DNA from: Candidatus Sulfotelmatobacter sp.
GTDB taxonomy: Bacteria > Acidobacteriota > Terriglobia > Terriglobales > Acidobacteriaceae
Length of the DNA stretch: 37,733 bases
Assembly (NCBI GenBank): GCA_017883425.1
Contig: JADGNP010000004.1
Span: forward strand, 1 to 37,733
Direction of reading: 5' to 3'
Part shown: piece after piece, positions 29,176-37,733 of the stretch
How the letters are laid out: every line of letters starts with the position of its first letter
Numbering within the stretch: the first letter of the stretch is position 1
Program-made: the position numbers and the translations under genes
The notes under the pieces: model-generated
Database searches by the model: none
Seen by the model: the letters and a program-made list of their open reading frames with translations, nothing else
Told to the model about the DNA's origin: nothing

Positions 29176-31500
29176 CTAGAACGTGGCTTGCAGGCGTAGC
29201 GAGTAACTTCTGGGCGGGGCCACCGCATTTCCAGAGAAGAGGCCAGCGAAGTTGATCAGGTTGAGGCGGTTGTTGAGATTTTGCACGTCGGCCTGGAGGC
29301 GCGTGGCCATCTGGTCGTGCTTCCAGAGATCCACGCCGGCGGATGCATCGATCGACAAGGACGGCTTGACGCGCCCGCGCGCGAAGTCGACACGGTTGAC
29401 GATCGCCTGGCCGTATTGGGCGATAGCATCCGCAATCTCCTGTGGCGTGTTGTCCACCTCGGTCGGCAGACCCGAGCCGTATTCCCCTCCCAGAGCGATC
29501 CATGCGCGGCTGTTCAGTTGGTAGCGCAAGCGCCCGTGAAGGGTGTTGCGCTGGTCCTGGGAATCCCAAAAACGGCCGCTGGTTTGGTTGAGGGCGTTGG
29601 TCGCGTCCGAGCCCAGGAACAGTCCTCCAGTGACAGGCAGATATACGCTGCCGACGATGTAGGAGTAGCTCATGAATCCGGAAAAGCGGCGCCAGTGCGG
29701 GAGTTCCAGCTTGCCTTCGGCCCCATAAATCGAGGCTCTGCGGAAAGAAATCGGGAAGCTCACGGCGGTGTTGAGAAGGAGATCGTCGTCGGCGTAGTTG
29801 TCAGAATCGCGCCGAAAGGCGTTCACATCCAGCTTGAGCTTGTCCGCGAAGGATTTGGTCAGGCCCAACTCGTAGTAGTTCCCCAGCGAAGGCTTGACGG
29901 GCAACCGGAGAACGTTCGGGTTCAGCGACACGATCGTGGGCGAACTGGCCAAGAGAATGTTCTCGAAGGCGGGAGTCTGAAAGGCACGGTCGTAGGAGGC
30001 ATGGAGTACCACATTGGCCGAGCTGAAATAGCGCGCTATGCCAAGGCGGGGACTGACCGCGTTCTGATTGACGAGAAGCTGGTAGTGGTCCCATCGCAGT
30101 CCGGCGCTGACGGTCCATTTGCCGAGGCGGACCAGGTCCTGTACGAACGCCGATTGTTCGAGATCGAGGCGGCGTCCCGCGAACTGGAAACTGTCCGGAG
30201 TGCCCGGGTCGAACTGCGCTGGGTCGGTGATGATGTCGCTGAAGTTTTCCCGAAGGTGGGTGAAATCGCCTTCGAATCCGGCTTTGTATTCGTGGCGGCC
30301 CCGATGATACGAGGCAGTTCCCTTCAGATATTCCTCGCCGAAACCGCGATCCTGAAAGGCGAGGATGGGAGTGGACTGCGGATTGGAATTGAGGCCGACG
30401 GTATCGCTCCGCATCATCAAACGTAGGTCGGCGAGCAGGTGTTCCGAGAAGATGTGCTGGTAGGAAGCGATGCCGATGGTTTCGAAGTCGTCGCGGTGCT
30501 GGATTTGTCCTGCGTCTTGCTGGAGTTGTTCGTTGGGAACAAGGAATTTGGAAAACTCCCGGCGAAGGGTGATACCGAAGCGGTCGTGGTTGGAAAAGTC
30601 GCGATCATAGCGGGCCGCGAAGTCCGTGGTAGTAGCGGTATTGGTGTAATTCTCGAGGACCGGCGGATTCAGGTAGCGATCGGTGAGGGCTGCGTCACCA
30701 TTGACGGCGAGCGCATTTTTTCCCCAACCATATTGTGCGAGCAGATGGGCGTTGGCGGTCCCGAAGCTGCCGCCTGAGATCACGGCCTGACCGTGAACGC
30801 CGGGGTGGTCGTCTTTGCTAGTGTCGACTTCGACCACGCCTCCCATCTTGCGGCCATATTCGGCGGGAATTCCGGCGGTGTAGATGGTGAGCGAGCCGAC
30901 ATCGTCGGCTTCGATGTCGGGGCTGGAACTCGGCGAGCGATTGTCGGTGAGCGGCACGCCGTCGACGACGAACTGCGTCTGATATTCCGACCCGCGCGGG
31001 TGCAGCGTGGCGCTGCCCTCGAAGACCCAGCCAGGCTGGGAGTTCACCAGATCCGGGAGGGAGCGTCCGGGAAGCGATGCGGCGCGTCCGGTGATAGCTT
31101 GCGGGTCGATGCGGTTGCTGGATGTCGTCCGGTTCGGGTCGAGCAGCGGGCTTTCCGCAGTCACATCCACCGCGGTGCTCATGGCGGCAATGCTCAGCTT
31201 GACCAGGTATTCGGTGGGCAGAGCGGAGCGAATCTCTATGATGCCGGTGAATGGAGAGAATCCGTCGCTTTCGACTCTTAGCTGGTACGGACCAAACGGA
31301 AGATTGCGCGCGGTAAGGTAGCCGGCGTCGTCCGTCACGAGGCTACGGTGGAGTTGCGCAGCATCGCTGGACAGGGTGATGGAGGCCTTCACGCCGAGAT
31401 TGTGAGGGTCGGCGACCTTGAGGCGGAGTTCTCCCGCATTGCTCTGCGCGAAGAGCGGCAGAGCCAGCAGCACGATTCCGAGATGAATCAGCCGGCGCAA
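29176..31500 (-). CDS. TonB-dependent receptor with N-terminal carboxypeptidase regulatory-like domain
   Basis: 774 aa; signal peptide, LRVESDGFSPFTGIIEIRS, plug FVVDGVPLTDNRSP...AGIPAEYGRKMGGVVEVDT, C-terminal RSYSLRLQATF. Confidence 0.9.
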   Translation of the reverse strand: MRRLIHLGIVLLALPLFAQSNAGELRLKVADPHNLGVKASITLSSDAAQLHRSLVTDDAGYLTARNLPFGPYQLRVESDGFSPFTGIIEIRSALPTEYLVKLSIAAMSTAVDVTAESPLLDPNRTTSSNRIDPQAITGRAASLPGRSLPDLVNSQPGWVFEGSATLHPRGSEYQTQFVVDGVPLTDNRSPSSSPDIEADDVGSLTIYTAGIPAEYGRKMGGVVEVDTSKDDHPGVHGQAVISGGSFGTANAHLLAQYGWGKNALAVNGDAALTDRYLNPPVLENYTNTATTTDFAARYDRDFSNHDRFGITLRREFSKFLVPNEQLQQDAGQIQHRDDFETIGIASYQHIFSEHLLADLRLMMRSDTVGLNSNPQSTPILAFQDRGFGEEYLKGTASYHRGRHEYKAGFEGDFTHLRENFSDIITDPAQFDPGTPDSFQFAGRRLDLEQSAFVQDLVRLGKWTVSAGLRWDHYQLLVNQNAVSPRLGIARYFSSANVVLHASYDRAFQTPAFENILLASSPTIVSLNPNVLRLPVKPSLGNYYELGLTKSFADKLKLDVNAFRRDSDNYADDDLLLNTAVSFPISFRRASIYGAEGKLELPHWRRFSGFMSYSYIVGSVYLPVTGGLFLGSDATNALNQTSGRFWDSQDQRNTLHGRLRYQLNSRAWIALGGEYGSGLPTEVDNTPQEIADAIAQYGQAIVNRVDFARGRVKPSLSIDASAGVDLWKHDQMATRLQADVQNLNNRLNLINFAGLFSGNAVAPPRSYSLRLQATF

Positions 31501-31750
31501 GGTCTTCGATCGGGGGGAATCCTCATGATACCAGCCAGGTACACCAAGTCCGGATTACCAAGGGCATCAGGCGTCGGGCGGCAGGCTATGTGCGTGATTT
31601 TTTACAAAATGCAGACACGGTAGTGACAAAACAGGGCGGACGGTAGGGCAAGTTCTAATCAGATCCTTGGTGGGCGGACTTCCCTGCCGCCCGCGAGTCG
31701 GGATCGCAGGCTTCAGGCCTTCCGTCACCGGGAGGGCATGGGGAAAAACT

Positions 31751-31780
31751 GGCGCTCGTACCGCAGGGGGTGCGAGCGCC
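31751..31780. terminator. Bidirectional terminator-like hairpin in a divergent intergenic region
   Basis: GGCGCTCGTACC-gcaggg-GGTGCGAGCGCC flanked by GTTTTGTGTTTT on + and AGTTTTTCC on -. Confidence 0.5.
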
Positions 31781-31900
31781 GTTTTGTGTTTTGGTCGGTT
31801 CGTCCTTCCCGCAGGTGCTTGCCTCGGTACTGGCCCGGGGAGACACACCGCTTTTGAACCTTGTTCAACTGTTACAATTTTGGGGAACTGGACAGGACAA

Positions 31901-31943
31901 CAGATTCCTCCTTTCTTCGCTTCACTCAGGCGTCGGAATGACA
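31901..31943. repeat. Dispersed repeat CAGATTCCTCCTTTC...TCGGAATGACA
   Basis: Shares the TCGG(A/G)ATGACA end with 25500-25510 and 36337-36347. Confidence 0.5.
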
Positions 31944-31989
31944 ATGGGCAGGAGGGATAGTCCACGAGTCGGAGTTCGAACCCAGCGCC

Positions 31990-32451
31990 ATGAAATGTCC
32001 CTTTTGCGGATTTGCGAATGACAAGGTGGTGGACTCGCGCGAGAGCAAGGAAGCGGAATCCATCCGGCGGAGGCGCGAGTGTTTGAAGTGCGGCAAGCGC
32101 TTCACGACCTACGAGCGCATCGATGAAATTCCCTACATGGTGGTGAAAAAAGACGGGCGCCGGGAGAAGTTTGACCGCCAGAAGGTTCTCAACGGATTGC
32201 TGCGGGCGTGCGAAAAACGTCCTGTGCCGATCAGCAAACTGGAGCAGATCGTAAACGAGACGGAATCGTTCGTGATGGAATCGGCGGAGCGCGAGCGCAA
32301 GACCAGCGAACTCGGCGAGCTGATCATGAACCGGCTGCGGCGCTACGACAAAGTGGCCTATGTGCGGTTTGCTTCTGTATATCTGGATTTCAAGGATGTG
32401 AAAGAGTTCATGAATGAGTTGAAGGATCTGGTGAAAGTGAAGACGGTATGA
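31990..32451 (+). CDS. nrdR: Transcriptional repressor NrdR
   Basis: MKCPFCGFANDKVVDSRESKEAESIRRRRECLKCGKRFTTYERID zinc ribbon plus ATP-cone. Confidence 0.97.
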   Translation: MKCPFCGFANDKVVDSRESKEAESIRRRRECLKCGKRFTTYERIDEIPYMVVKKDGRREKFDRQKVLNGLLRACEKRPVPISKLEQIVNETESFVMESAERERKTSELGELIMNRLRRYDKVAYVRFASVYLDFKDVKEFMNELKDLVKVKTV

Positions 32452-32478
32452 GGGTTAACTCCTAAGGACAATGCATTC

Positions 32479-33507
32479 ATGAGTCACAAAGTAACTCTGA
32501 TCCCCGGCGACGGGATCGGCCCGGAAGTGACGAAGGCAACGGTGCGCATCCTGGAGGCAACCGGGGTGAAGTTCGAGTGGGAGACCTTCGCCGTGGGTGC
32601 GGAGGCCTACGAAAAATCAGGCGAGTACATTCCCAAGGACTTGATTGAGTCGCTCGAGCGGACACGGGTTGGCTTGAAGGGTCCGGTGACCACGCCCGTG
32701 GGTGAAGGCTTCCCCAGCATCAACGTTGCGCTGCGGAAGAAGTTCGAACTGTATGCCAACTTCCGGCCGATCCGCAATTTGCCGCACATTCCGACGCGGT
32801 ATCCGGACGTCGATCTGATCATCGTGCGCGAGAACACCGAGGGACTCTATTCGGGCTTGGAGCACGAAGTGGTGCCCGGAGTGGTGGAGAGTCTGAAGGT
32901 CATCACCGAGAAGGCTTCGACCCGGATTGCGCGGTTTGCGTTCGAGTACGCGCGGAAAAATCAGCGCAAGAAGATTCACGCCATCCACAAGGCGAACATC
33001 ATGAAGTTGTCGGACGGGCTGTTTTTGCGCTGCGCCCGGAACGTGGCGAAGGAATACCCCGAGATCACCTACGGCGAACATATCGTGGACAACACCTGCA
33101 TGCAGCTGGTACTGAATCCGTACCAGTACGACATGCTGGTGATGGAGAATCTGTACGGAGACATCCTGTCGGATTTATGCGCGGCGTTTGTGGGTGGGTT
33201 GGGATTTGTGCCCAGCGCGAACCTGGGCGATGAATGCGCGATTTTTGAAGCCGTGCACGGGTCGGCGCCCGACATTGCGGGAAAGAATCTGGCCAACCCG
33301 ACGGCCCTGTTGCGGTCCGCTCTGCTGATGGTGCGGCATTTGGGCGAGCACGAGGCCTCGACGCAGATTCGAAATGCGTTGGAGAGAGTCTATCGTCGCT
33401 CGGAAAAGCTGACCCGCGACATCGGCGGCCAGGCGGGAACTTCGGAGTTTGCCGACGCTGTGATTGAGGAAATGCAAAGCAGCAACGCCGAACCGGCGTC
33501 CGCCTAA
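32479..33507 (+). CDS. Isocitrate/isopropylmalate dehydrogenase family protein, probably NAD-type isocitrate dehydrogenase
   Basis: LIPGDGIGPEV, RENTEGLYSGLEHE, ENLYGDILSDLCAAFVGGLGFVPSANLGDECAIFEAVHGSAPDIAGK. Confidence 0.92.
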   Translation: MSHKVTLIPGDGIGPEVTKATVRILEATGVKFEWETFAVGAEAYEKSGEYIPKDLIESLERTRVGLKGPVTTPVGEGFPSINVALRKKFELYANFRPIRNLPHIPTRYPDVDLIIVRENTEGLYSGLEHEVVPGVVESLKVITEKASTRIARFAFEYARKNQRKKIHAIHKANIMKLSDGLFLRCARNVAKEYPEITYGEHIVDNTCMQLVLNPYQYDMLVMENLYGDILSDLCAAFVGGLGFVPSANLGDECAIFEAVHGSAPDIAGKNLANPTALLRSALLMVRHLGEHEASTQIRNALERVYRRSEKLTRDIGGQAGTSEFADAVIEEMQSSNAEPASA

Positions 33508-33528
33508 CGCTCTACGATTCCCACTGTG

Positions 33529-34428
33529 TTAGCGGCGCTTTAGAGCTTCCAACTCTTCCAAGGTGCGCGGCCAGTCCGATCCTAGTAAACGGGACAAGCT
33601 CCGATCCGCAAGAACTTTACCGCCCGTCTGGCAGCGCGCACAGTAATTTGTCTCTTTGTCGGCATAGCGAATCCGAAGAACCTTGTCGCCACACCTGGGA
33701 CAAGGCTGGCCGTAGCGTCCATGAACTGCCATCTCTTTGCGAAAAGCAGTGACCTTTTCTGGAAAAGCCGCTTCGGCCTCGACCCGAAGTCGATTGATCC
33801 AGAGTTGCAGCGTTTGCCGAGTCGCCGCGAACAGCCTTTGCCATTCGTCTGGCGCAAGCTTGTTGGTGAGCGTGATTGGAGAGAGCTGCGCCGCGTGCAG
33901 GATCTCGTCGGAATAAGCATTGCCGACGCCGCTGAGCAGTCGCGGATCGGTCAGCGCCCGCTTCAAGGTATGATTTTCAGCAGTCAGCACGGCGCGAAAG
34001 GAATCCAGATCCGTAGCAAAGACGTCGATTCCTCCAGCGTCGAAGGAATGCAGGCCCTCCTCGCCGCTAACCAGGTGCAGCGACGCGCGGTGCTTGGTAC
34101 CGGCCTCGGTGAGAACCAGGGAACCGTGGGGAAAGTCGAAGGCGGCCAGACTCTGACGACCGGCCAGCTTTGCGTCTCGAGCGCGCCAGTGCAGCCGCCC
34201 GGCAATCATCAGGTGCAGCACTAGCCAGAGATGGCTCTCAAAGCCAATTGCAATGCGCTTGCCGATCCGGCGCAATTCTTCCACGGTACGTCCTTCTGCA
34301 GTCGCGAGCGGCGGCTGGACCGTTCGCAGCAGAAAAGGGCTTGCCAGCCGTATCCGCTGCAGCGGTTGGCCGATGATGCGTGATTCGAGCGCGCTGATGT
34401 AAGCAGCGACATCGGGTAACTCCGGCAT
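33529..34428 (-). CDS. Fpg/Nei family DNA glycosylase
   Basis: MPELPDVAAYISALESRI start at 34428; LLSGVGNAYSDEILHAAQLSP; zinc finger CPRC...CARC. Confidence 0.9.
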   Translation of the reverse strand: MPELPDVAAYISALESRIIGQPLQRIRLASPFLLRTVQPPLATAEGRTVEELRRIGKRIAIGFESHLWLVLHLMIAGRLHWRARDAKLAGRQSLAAFDFPHGSLVLTEAGTKHRASLHLVSGEEGLHSFDAGGIDVFATDLDSFRAVLTAENHTLKRALTDPRLLSGVGNAYSDEILHAAQLSPITLTNKLAPDEWQRLFAATRQTLQLWINRLRVEAEAAFPEKVTAFRKEMAVHGRYGQPCPRCGDKVLRIRYADKETNYCARCQTGGKVLADRSLSRLLGSDWPRTLEELEALKRR

Positions 34429-34570
34429 AACTATCAGCTTGCATGGAGACCTTGGTTTTTTCAACGTCTGTCTGCTTTGTCGCGGCATCTTCATTAGATC
34501 TGCAATTCCGCCATTGACTCGCGCGCTCGGTTCGGGGTACATTGCCAGCGTTCTGGGGACTCTGGGGAAA

Positions 34571-35623
34571 ATGACGCGCACATCACGGCGTGTGGGGATA
34601 GTTCTCTTTCAGCTCGGTGGACCCGACACGCTGGAAGCGATCGAACCTTTTTTGTATAACCTCTTCTGCGACCCCGATATTATTGACTTCCCTTTCGCCC
34701 GCATCGGACGAAAACCCCTGGCCAAACTCATCTCGACCACACGCGCGCGCAAGGTGCAGCATCACTACGCCACCATCGGCGGAGGCTCGCCCATCCGGCG
34801 GCATACGGAGCGGCAGGCGCGCGCGCTGGAGACCGAACTGCGCGGGCAGGGGGTCGACGCGCACTGCTTTGTGGCCATGCGGTACTGGCATCCATTTACC
34901 GGCGAGGCGATCGAGCAACTACGGGCCGCGCAGTGTGACGAGGTGGTGCTCCTGCCGCTGTATCCGCAGTATTCGTCCACTACGACGGGATCGAGTTTGA
35001 ACGAATGGCGGCGGCTGTTTTCTGATGACCTGCCCACCCGTTGCGTAGACGCTTTCTATCGCAATACGACGTATCTGGATGCCGTGGTGGAGAAGGTAAA
35101 TGAGGCCCTGTCGCGCTTCCCCGTGCCCGAGCAGCCGGAGCTTGTCTTCAGCGCGCACAGCATCCCGATGTCGGTGATCGAGAAGGGCGATCCTTACCAG
35201 CGGCAGATCGAGGAAACGGTGCGGCTTCTGACTGAGCGCGGTAGCTGGAGTAACCCACATCGGCTTTGTTACCAGAGCAAGGTGGGAGCCAGCCGGTGGT
35301 TGCAGCCTTCCCTGCACCAGACTCTGCGCCAGTTGGCGGCCGAGCGCGTGCGCGAGATGTGTGTCGTGCCAGTGGCGTTCGTTTCCGATCACGTGGAGAC
35401 GCTCGGAGAAATCGACCATGAGGCCCGGGAAGAGGCGCGCCGGATGGGGTTCGCGCAGTTTGAAATGAGCGCCGGACTGAATGATTCACCAAAATTCATA
35501 CAAGCCCTGGGGCAGATCGTGCACCAAGCCCTGGGGCAGGCAGTTCGTACCGTGGTTCCGATTAGCATTGCTGAGACGAAGTTGGCGGCGCCGGAGTACG
35601 CGGCGGCCGCTGGTTTGGATTAG
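34571..35623 (+). CDS. hemH: Ferrochelatase
   Basis: GIVLFQLGGPDTLEAIEPFLYNLFCDPDII, FSAHSIPMSVIEKGDPY, VVPVAFVSDHVETLGEID. Confidence 0.95.
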   Translation: MTRTSRRVGIVLFQLGGPDTLEAIEPFLYNLFCDPDIIDFPFARIGRKPLAKLISTTRARKVQHHYATIGGGSPIRRHTERQARALETELRGQGVDAHCFVAMRYWHPFTGEAIEQLRAAQCDEVVLLPLYPQYSSTTTGSSLNEWRRLFSDDLPTRCVDAFYRNTTYLDAVVEKVNEALSRFPVPEQPELVFSAHSIPMSVIEKGDPYQRQIEETVRLLTERGSWSNPHRLCYQSKVGASRWLQPSLHQTLRQLAAERVREMCVVPVAFVSDHVETLGEIDHEAREEARRMGFAQFEMSAGLNDSPKFIQALGQIVHQALGQAVRTVVPISIAETKLAAPEYAAAAGLD

Positions 35624-35655
35624 GGCCCAAGTCAGCTAGTCACAGGAGGGAGTTC

Positions 35656-36297
35656 ATGGCGGAGCCGGAGACCGGAAAGGTCAATCCGAATCCCGAGGCG
35701 GCGAAACCCGCGGCGGCGGCAACGCAGGATGCCACAAAGTATGTGGGCACACCGGCGGTAGGAACCTCGAAAGCGGCAGCCGCCGCCGGCGTGGCCGGAA
35801 CCGCTCCGTCGACGGAGATCGACCGCCACCGTCGTCGCTTCGTTTGGACCATGGTGACCGGGTTCCTGATGGCATGGTTCCTGGCATTCTTCCGCTTCTT
35901 CCTGCCGCGCACTCTCTTTGAACCCAATTCCGTTTTCAAGATTGGCTACCCGTCGGAATTCGCGCTGGGCGTAGACACCAAGTTCCAGCAGAAATACCGC
36001 ATCTGGGTCGACCGCACGCCCGACCGGCTGTTCGTGATCTACGCACGATGCACGCACCTGGGATGCACGCCGGATTGGAAACCTAGCGAAAATAAGTTCA
36101 AGTGTCCCTGCCACGGCAGCGGCTACGACAGCGAAGGGATCAACTTCGAAGGTCCGGCGCCGAGGCCAATGGACCGGGCGCATATCGAACTCGCGCCCGA
36201 TGGGCAGGTTCTGGTGGATACTTCGAAGCTGTACTCGTGGCCCAAGGGACAGCCGAGCAAGTTTAATGATCCGGGAGCGTTCTTGACGGGAGTGTAA
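35656..36297 (+). CDS. Rieske [2Fe-2S] protein (quinol-cytochrome c reductase type)
   Basis: One TM; CTHLGCTPDW ... CPCHGSGYD. Confidence 0.93.
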   Translation: MAEPETGKVNPNPEAAKPAAAATQDATKYVGTPAVGTSKAAAAAGVAGTAPSTEIDRHRRRFVWTMVTGFLMAWFLAFFRFFLPRTLFEPNSVFKIGYPSEFALGVDTKFQQKYRIWVDRTPDRLFVIYARCTHLGCTPDWKPSENKFKCPCHGSGYDSEGINFEGPAPRPMDRAHIELAPDGQVLVDTSKLYSWPKGQPSKFNDPGAFLTGV

Positions 36298-36307
36298 AAG
36301 AAGAAAA

Positions 36308-36347
36308 GCAGGTTCCTCACCGGGCTTTCGCCCGGTTCGGAATGACA
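36308..36347. repeat. Hairpin plus GGAATGACA dispersed repeat between Rieske and cytochrome b genes
   Basis: ACCGGGC-TTTC-GCCCGGT (36319-36336) followed by TCGGAATGACA. Confidence 0.6.
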
Positions 36348-36390
36348 AAGAAGAGATCAGGAATGACAAACAGGAAAGTAGCTTTGAATC

Positions 36391-37335
36391 ATGGCTGACG
36401 AAAACAATCCGAATGGGAAGAACGGAAAGGTCGGACTGGTCGAGCGCGTGACCACCGGCGTGAAAGAGGATATTCAAGCCCTCAAGACCGACATCCCCAC
36501 CAAGGCGAAGGAACAGATCGAGGGGCTGAAAGATCCGACGAAGACCCAGGTCTACACCTCGATCTTCCGCCACAAGCACGACGACACGCCGCGGAACCGG
36601 GCGCTGGGCGTGCTCTCGAACGTGTTCCTGCATCTGCACCCGGCCAAGATCAATCGCGACGCGGTGCGCTACAGCTACACCTGGGGTATGGGCGGGATCA
36701 CGTTCTATCTGTTCATCATCCTGACCTACACCGGCGTGCTGCTGATGTTTTATTACCACCCCAGCAAGGTGCAGGCATTTCGCGACGTGCTCTATCTGGA
36801 GCACGATGTGCCGTTCGGCAAAATCTTGCGCAACATGCACCGCTGGGCGGCTCACCTGATGGTGATTGGCGTGTGGCTGCATATGTTCCGAGTGTTTTTG
36901 ACCGGGTCATACAAGAAACCCCGCGAATTCAACTGGAATATCGGCGTGCTGCTGCTGGTATTTACTTTGCTGCTGTCGTTCACCGGATATCTATTGCCCG
37001 ACGATCAACTCGGTTTCTGGGCGGTCACGGTGGGAACCAATATGGCGCGCGCTACGCCGCTGCTGGGGCATGAGGGCCCATTCGGCTCGATGCTCGGCAT
37101 GACCCCATACAATGACGTGCGGTTTGGATTGCTCGGCGGATCGATCGTCGACGCAAATGCTCTGTTGCGATCCTACATCTGGCATTGCATCGGGATCCCG
37201 ATTGTGGCGTCAGTGCTGATGATTGTGCACTTCTGGCGAGTGCGCAAGGATGGCGGGATTTCGGGTCCGGCTCCGGTGATGCTGGAGGCGGAAGCGGACA
37301 AGCCGCGGCGCGGGCCGAAGGCAGCGGGAGAGTAG
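36391..37335 (+). CDS. Cytochrome b (b6-type, N-terminal domain)
   Basis: About four TM helices; HRWAAHLMVIGVWLHMFRVFL, FTGYLLPDDQLGFWAVTVG, haem-ligand His pattern. Confidence 0.92.
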   Translation: MADENNPNGKNGKVGLVERVTTGVKEDIQALKTDIPTKAKEQIEGLKDPTKTQVYTSIFRHKHDDTPRNRALGVLSNVFLHLHPAKINRDAVRYSYTWGMGGITFYLFIILTYTGVLLMFYYHPSKVQAFRDVLYLEHDVPFGKILRNMHRWAAHLMVIGVWLHMFRVFLTGSYKKPREFNWNIGVLLLVFTLLLSFTGYLLPDDQLGFWAVTVGTNMARATPLLGHEGPFGSMLGMTPYNDVRFGLLGGSIVDANALLRSYIWHCIGIPIVASVLMIVHFWRVRKDGGISGPAPVMLEAEADKPRRGPKAAGE

Positions 37336-37343
37336 AGGTTTTG

Positions 37344-37450
37344 TGTGGGGACAGCCGCCCTCGGCTGTCCGCCGGGCGAAGCCCGGCCGTGAGGCGGAGA
37401 AAAGGCGTCGAGCTACGCTCGACGGACAGCCGAGGGCGGCTGTCCCCACA
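37344..37450. repeat. 107-bp palindromic element with perfect 27-bp inverted repeats
   Basis: TGTGGGGACAGCCGCCCTCGGCTGTCC (37344-37370) and its exact reverse complement (37424-37450); internal hairpins GCCGGGC-GAA-GCCCGGC and GTCGAGC-TAC-GCTCGAC. Confidence 0.95.
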
Positions 37451-37467
37451 TGGCTGGTGGAGAGACT

Positions 37468-37733
37468 ATGGACTGGCGACAACTTTGGGAGATTTGTTCG
37501 GCGCCGGACAACGTGCCGATCGTGGGCTTGATCCCGCTGCTGGGGTTCTACATTTATCTGGCGGTGAAACAGGCGCGGGCCAACGATCGGTTGATCGAGC
37601 AACTCGAGGCCGATCCTGCGATGGCCAAAACCCACCATCGCAAGACCTGGCCCTTCAAACCCGGCTGGGCGAAGGAAGTACACGTTTGGCCATTTCTGCT
37701 GCGCATTGAATTCCTGGCTGCCATCATCATCAC
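37468..37733 (+). CDS. Partial membrane protein, probably the next bc-complex subunit (runs off the window)
   Basis: MDWRQLWEICSAPDNVPIVGLIPLLGFYIYLAVKQARANDRLIEQLEADPAMAKTHHRKTWPFKPGWAKEVHVWPFLLRIEFLAAIII; open at window end, missing from the ORF track; in-frame upstream ATG at 37450. Confidence 0.75.
   Translation, partial: MDWRQLWEICSAPDNVPIVGLIPLLGFYIYLAVKQARANDRLIEQLEADPAMAKTHHRKTWPFKPGWAKEVHVWPFLLRIEFLAAIII

Noticed and set aside
29281-30426. 381-aa plus-strand ORF
   Set aside because: Antisense to the TonB-dependent receptor; no domain signal
31567-31965. 132-aa minus-strand ORF
   Set aside because: Pro/Arg-rich, runs through a hairpin and dispersed repeat; no RBS or domain evidence
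35632-36882. 416-aa minus-strand ORF
   Set aside because: Spans antisense of both Rieske and cytochrome b genes, which have unmistakable motifs
37185-37709. 174-aa plus-strand ORF in the track near the window end
   Set aside because: Overlaps the cytochrome b end and the palindromic element in a different frame; the real gene is the open frame starting at 37468 (or 37450)

Overview
High-GC bacterial chromosomal window. Gene content (ABC-permease pair, TonB-dependent receptor with a carboxypeptidase-like N-terminus, dispersed palindromic repeats) suggests Acidobacteriota, but this is inference only. About 32 protein-coding genes are supported, mostly housekeeping: nuoB, nuoI, metH, nrdR, NAD-type isocitrate dehydrogenase, hemH, Rieske/cytochrome b, UbiD family, an Fpg/Nei-like glycosylase, XdhC plus a MocA-like transferase, an ECF sigma factor, an IscU-like protein, NUDIX, an Nramp-like transporter, an MgtE-N/CBS protein, M28 peptidase and a TonB-dependent receptor. 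I recognise no tRNA, rRNA, CRISPR array, prophage, transposase or obvious defence system. The points most worth a second look are: (1) an Nramp-like transporter lacking the canonical DPGN and MPH metal-site motifs, next to a soluble PRC-barrel/MgtE-N/CBS protein, which may be a split regulated Mg2+ transporter; (2) a palindromic REP-like element inserted in frame inside metH; (3) a 107-bp element with perfect 27-bp inverted repeats inside the bc-complex gene cluster; (4) several other palindromic or dispersed repeat families in the intergenic spaces, including facing heptanucleotide arrays; (5) an IscU-like protein lacking the third cysteine; (6) a conserved-looking pair of small ORFs upstream of an orphan nuoB; (7) a small membrane ORF interrupted by an in-frame TGA. 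I did not find a clear-cut new multi-gene system; the Nramp/MgtE-N pair is the best candidate.
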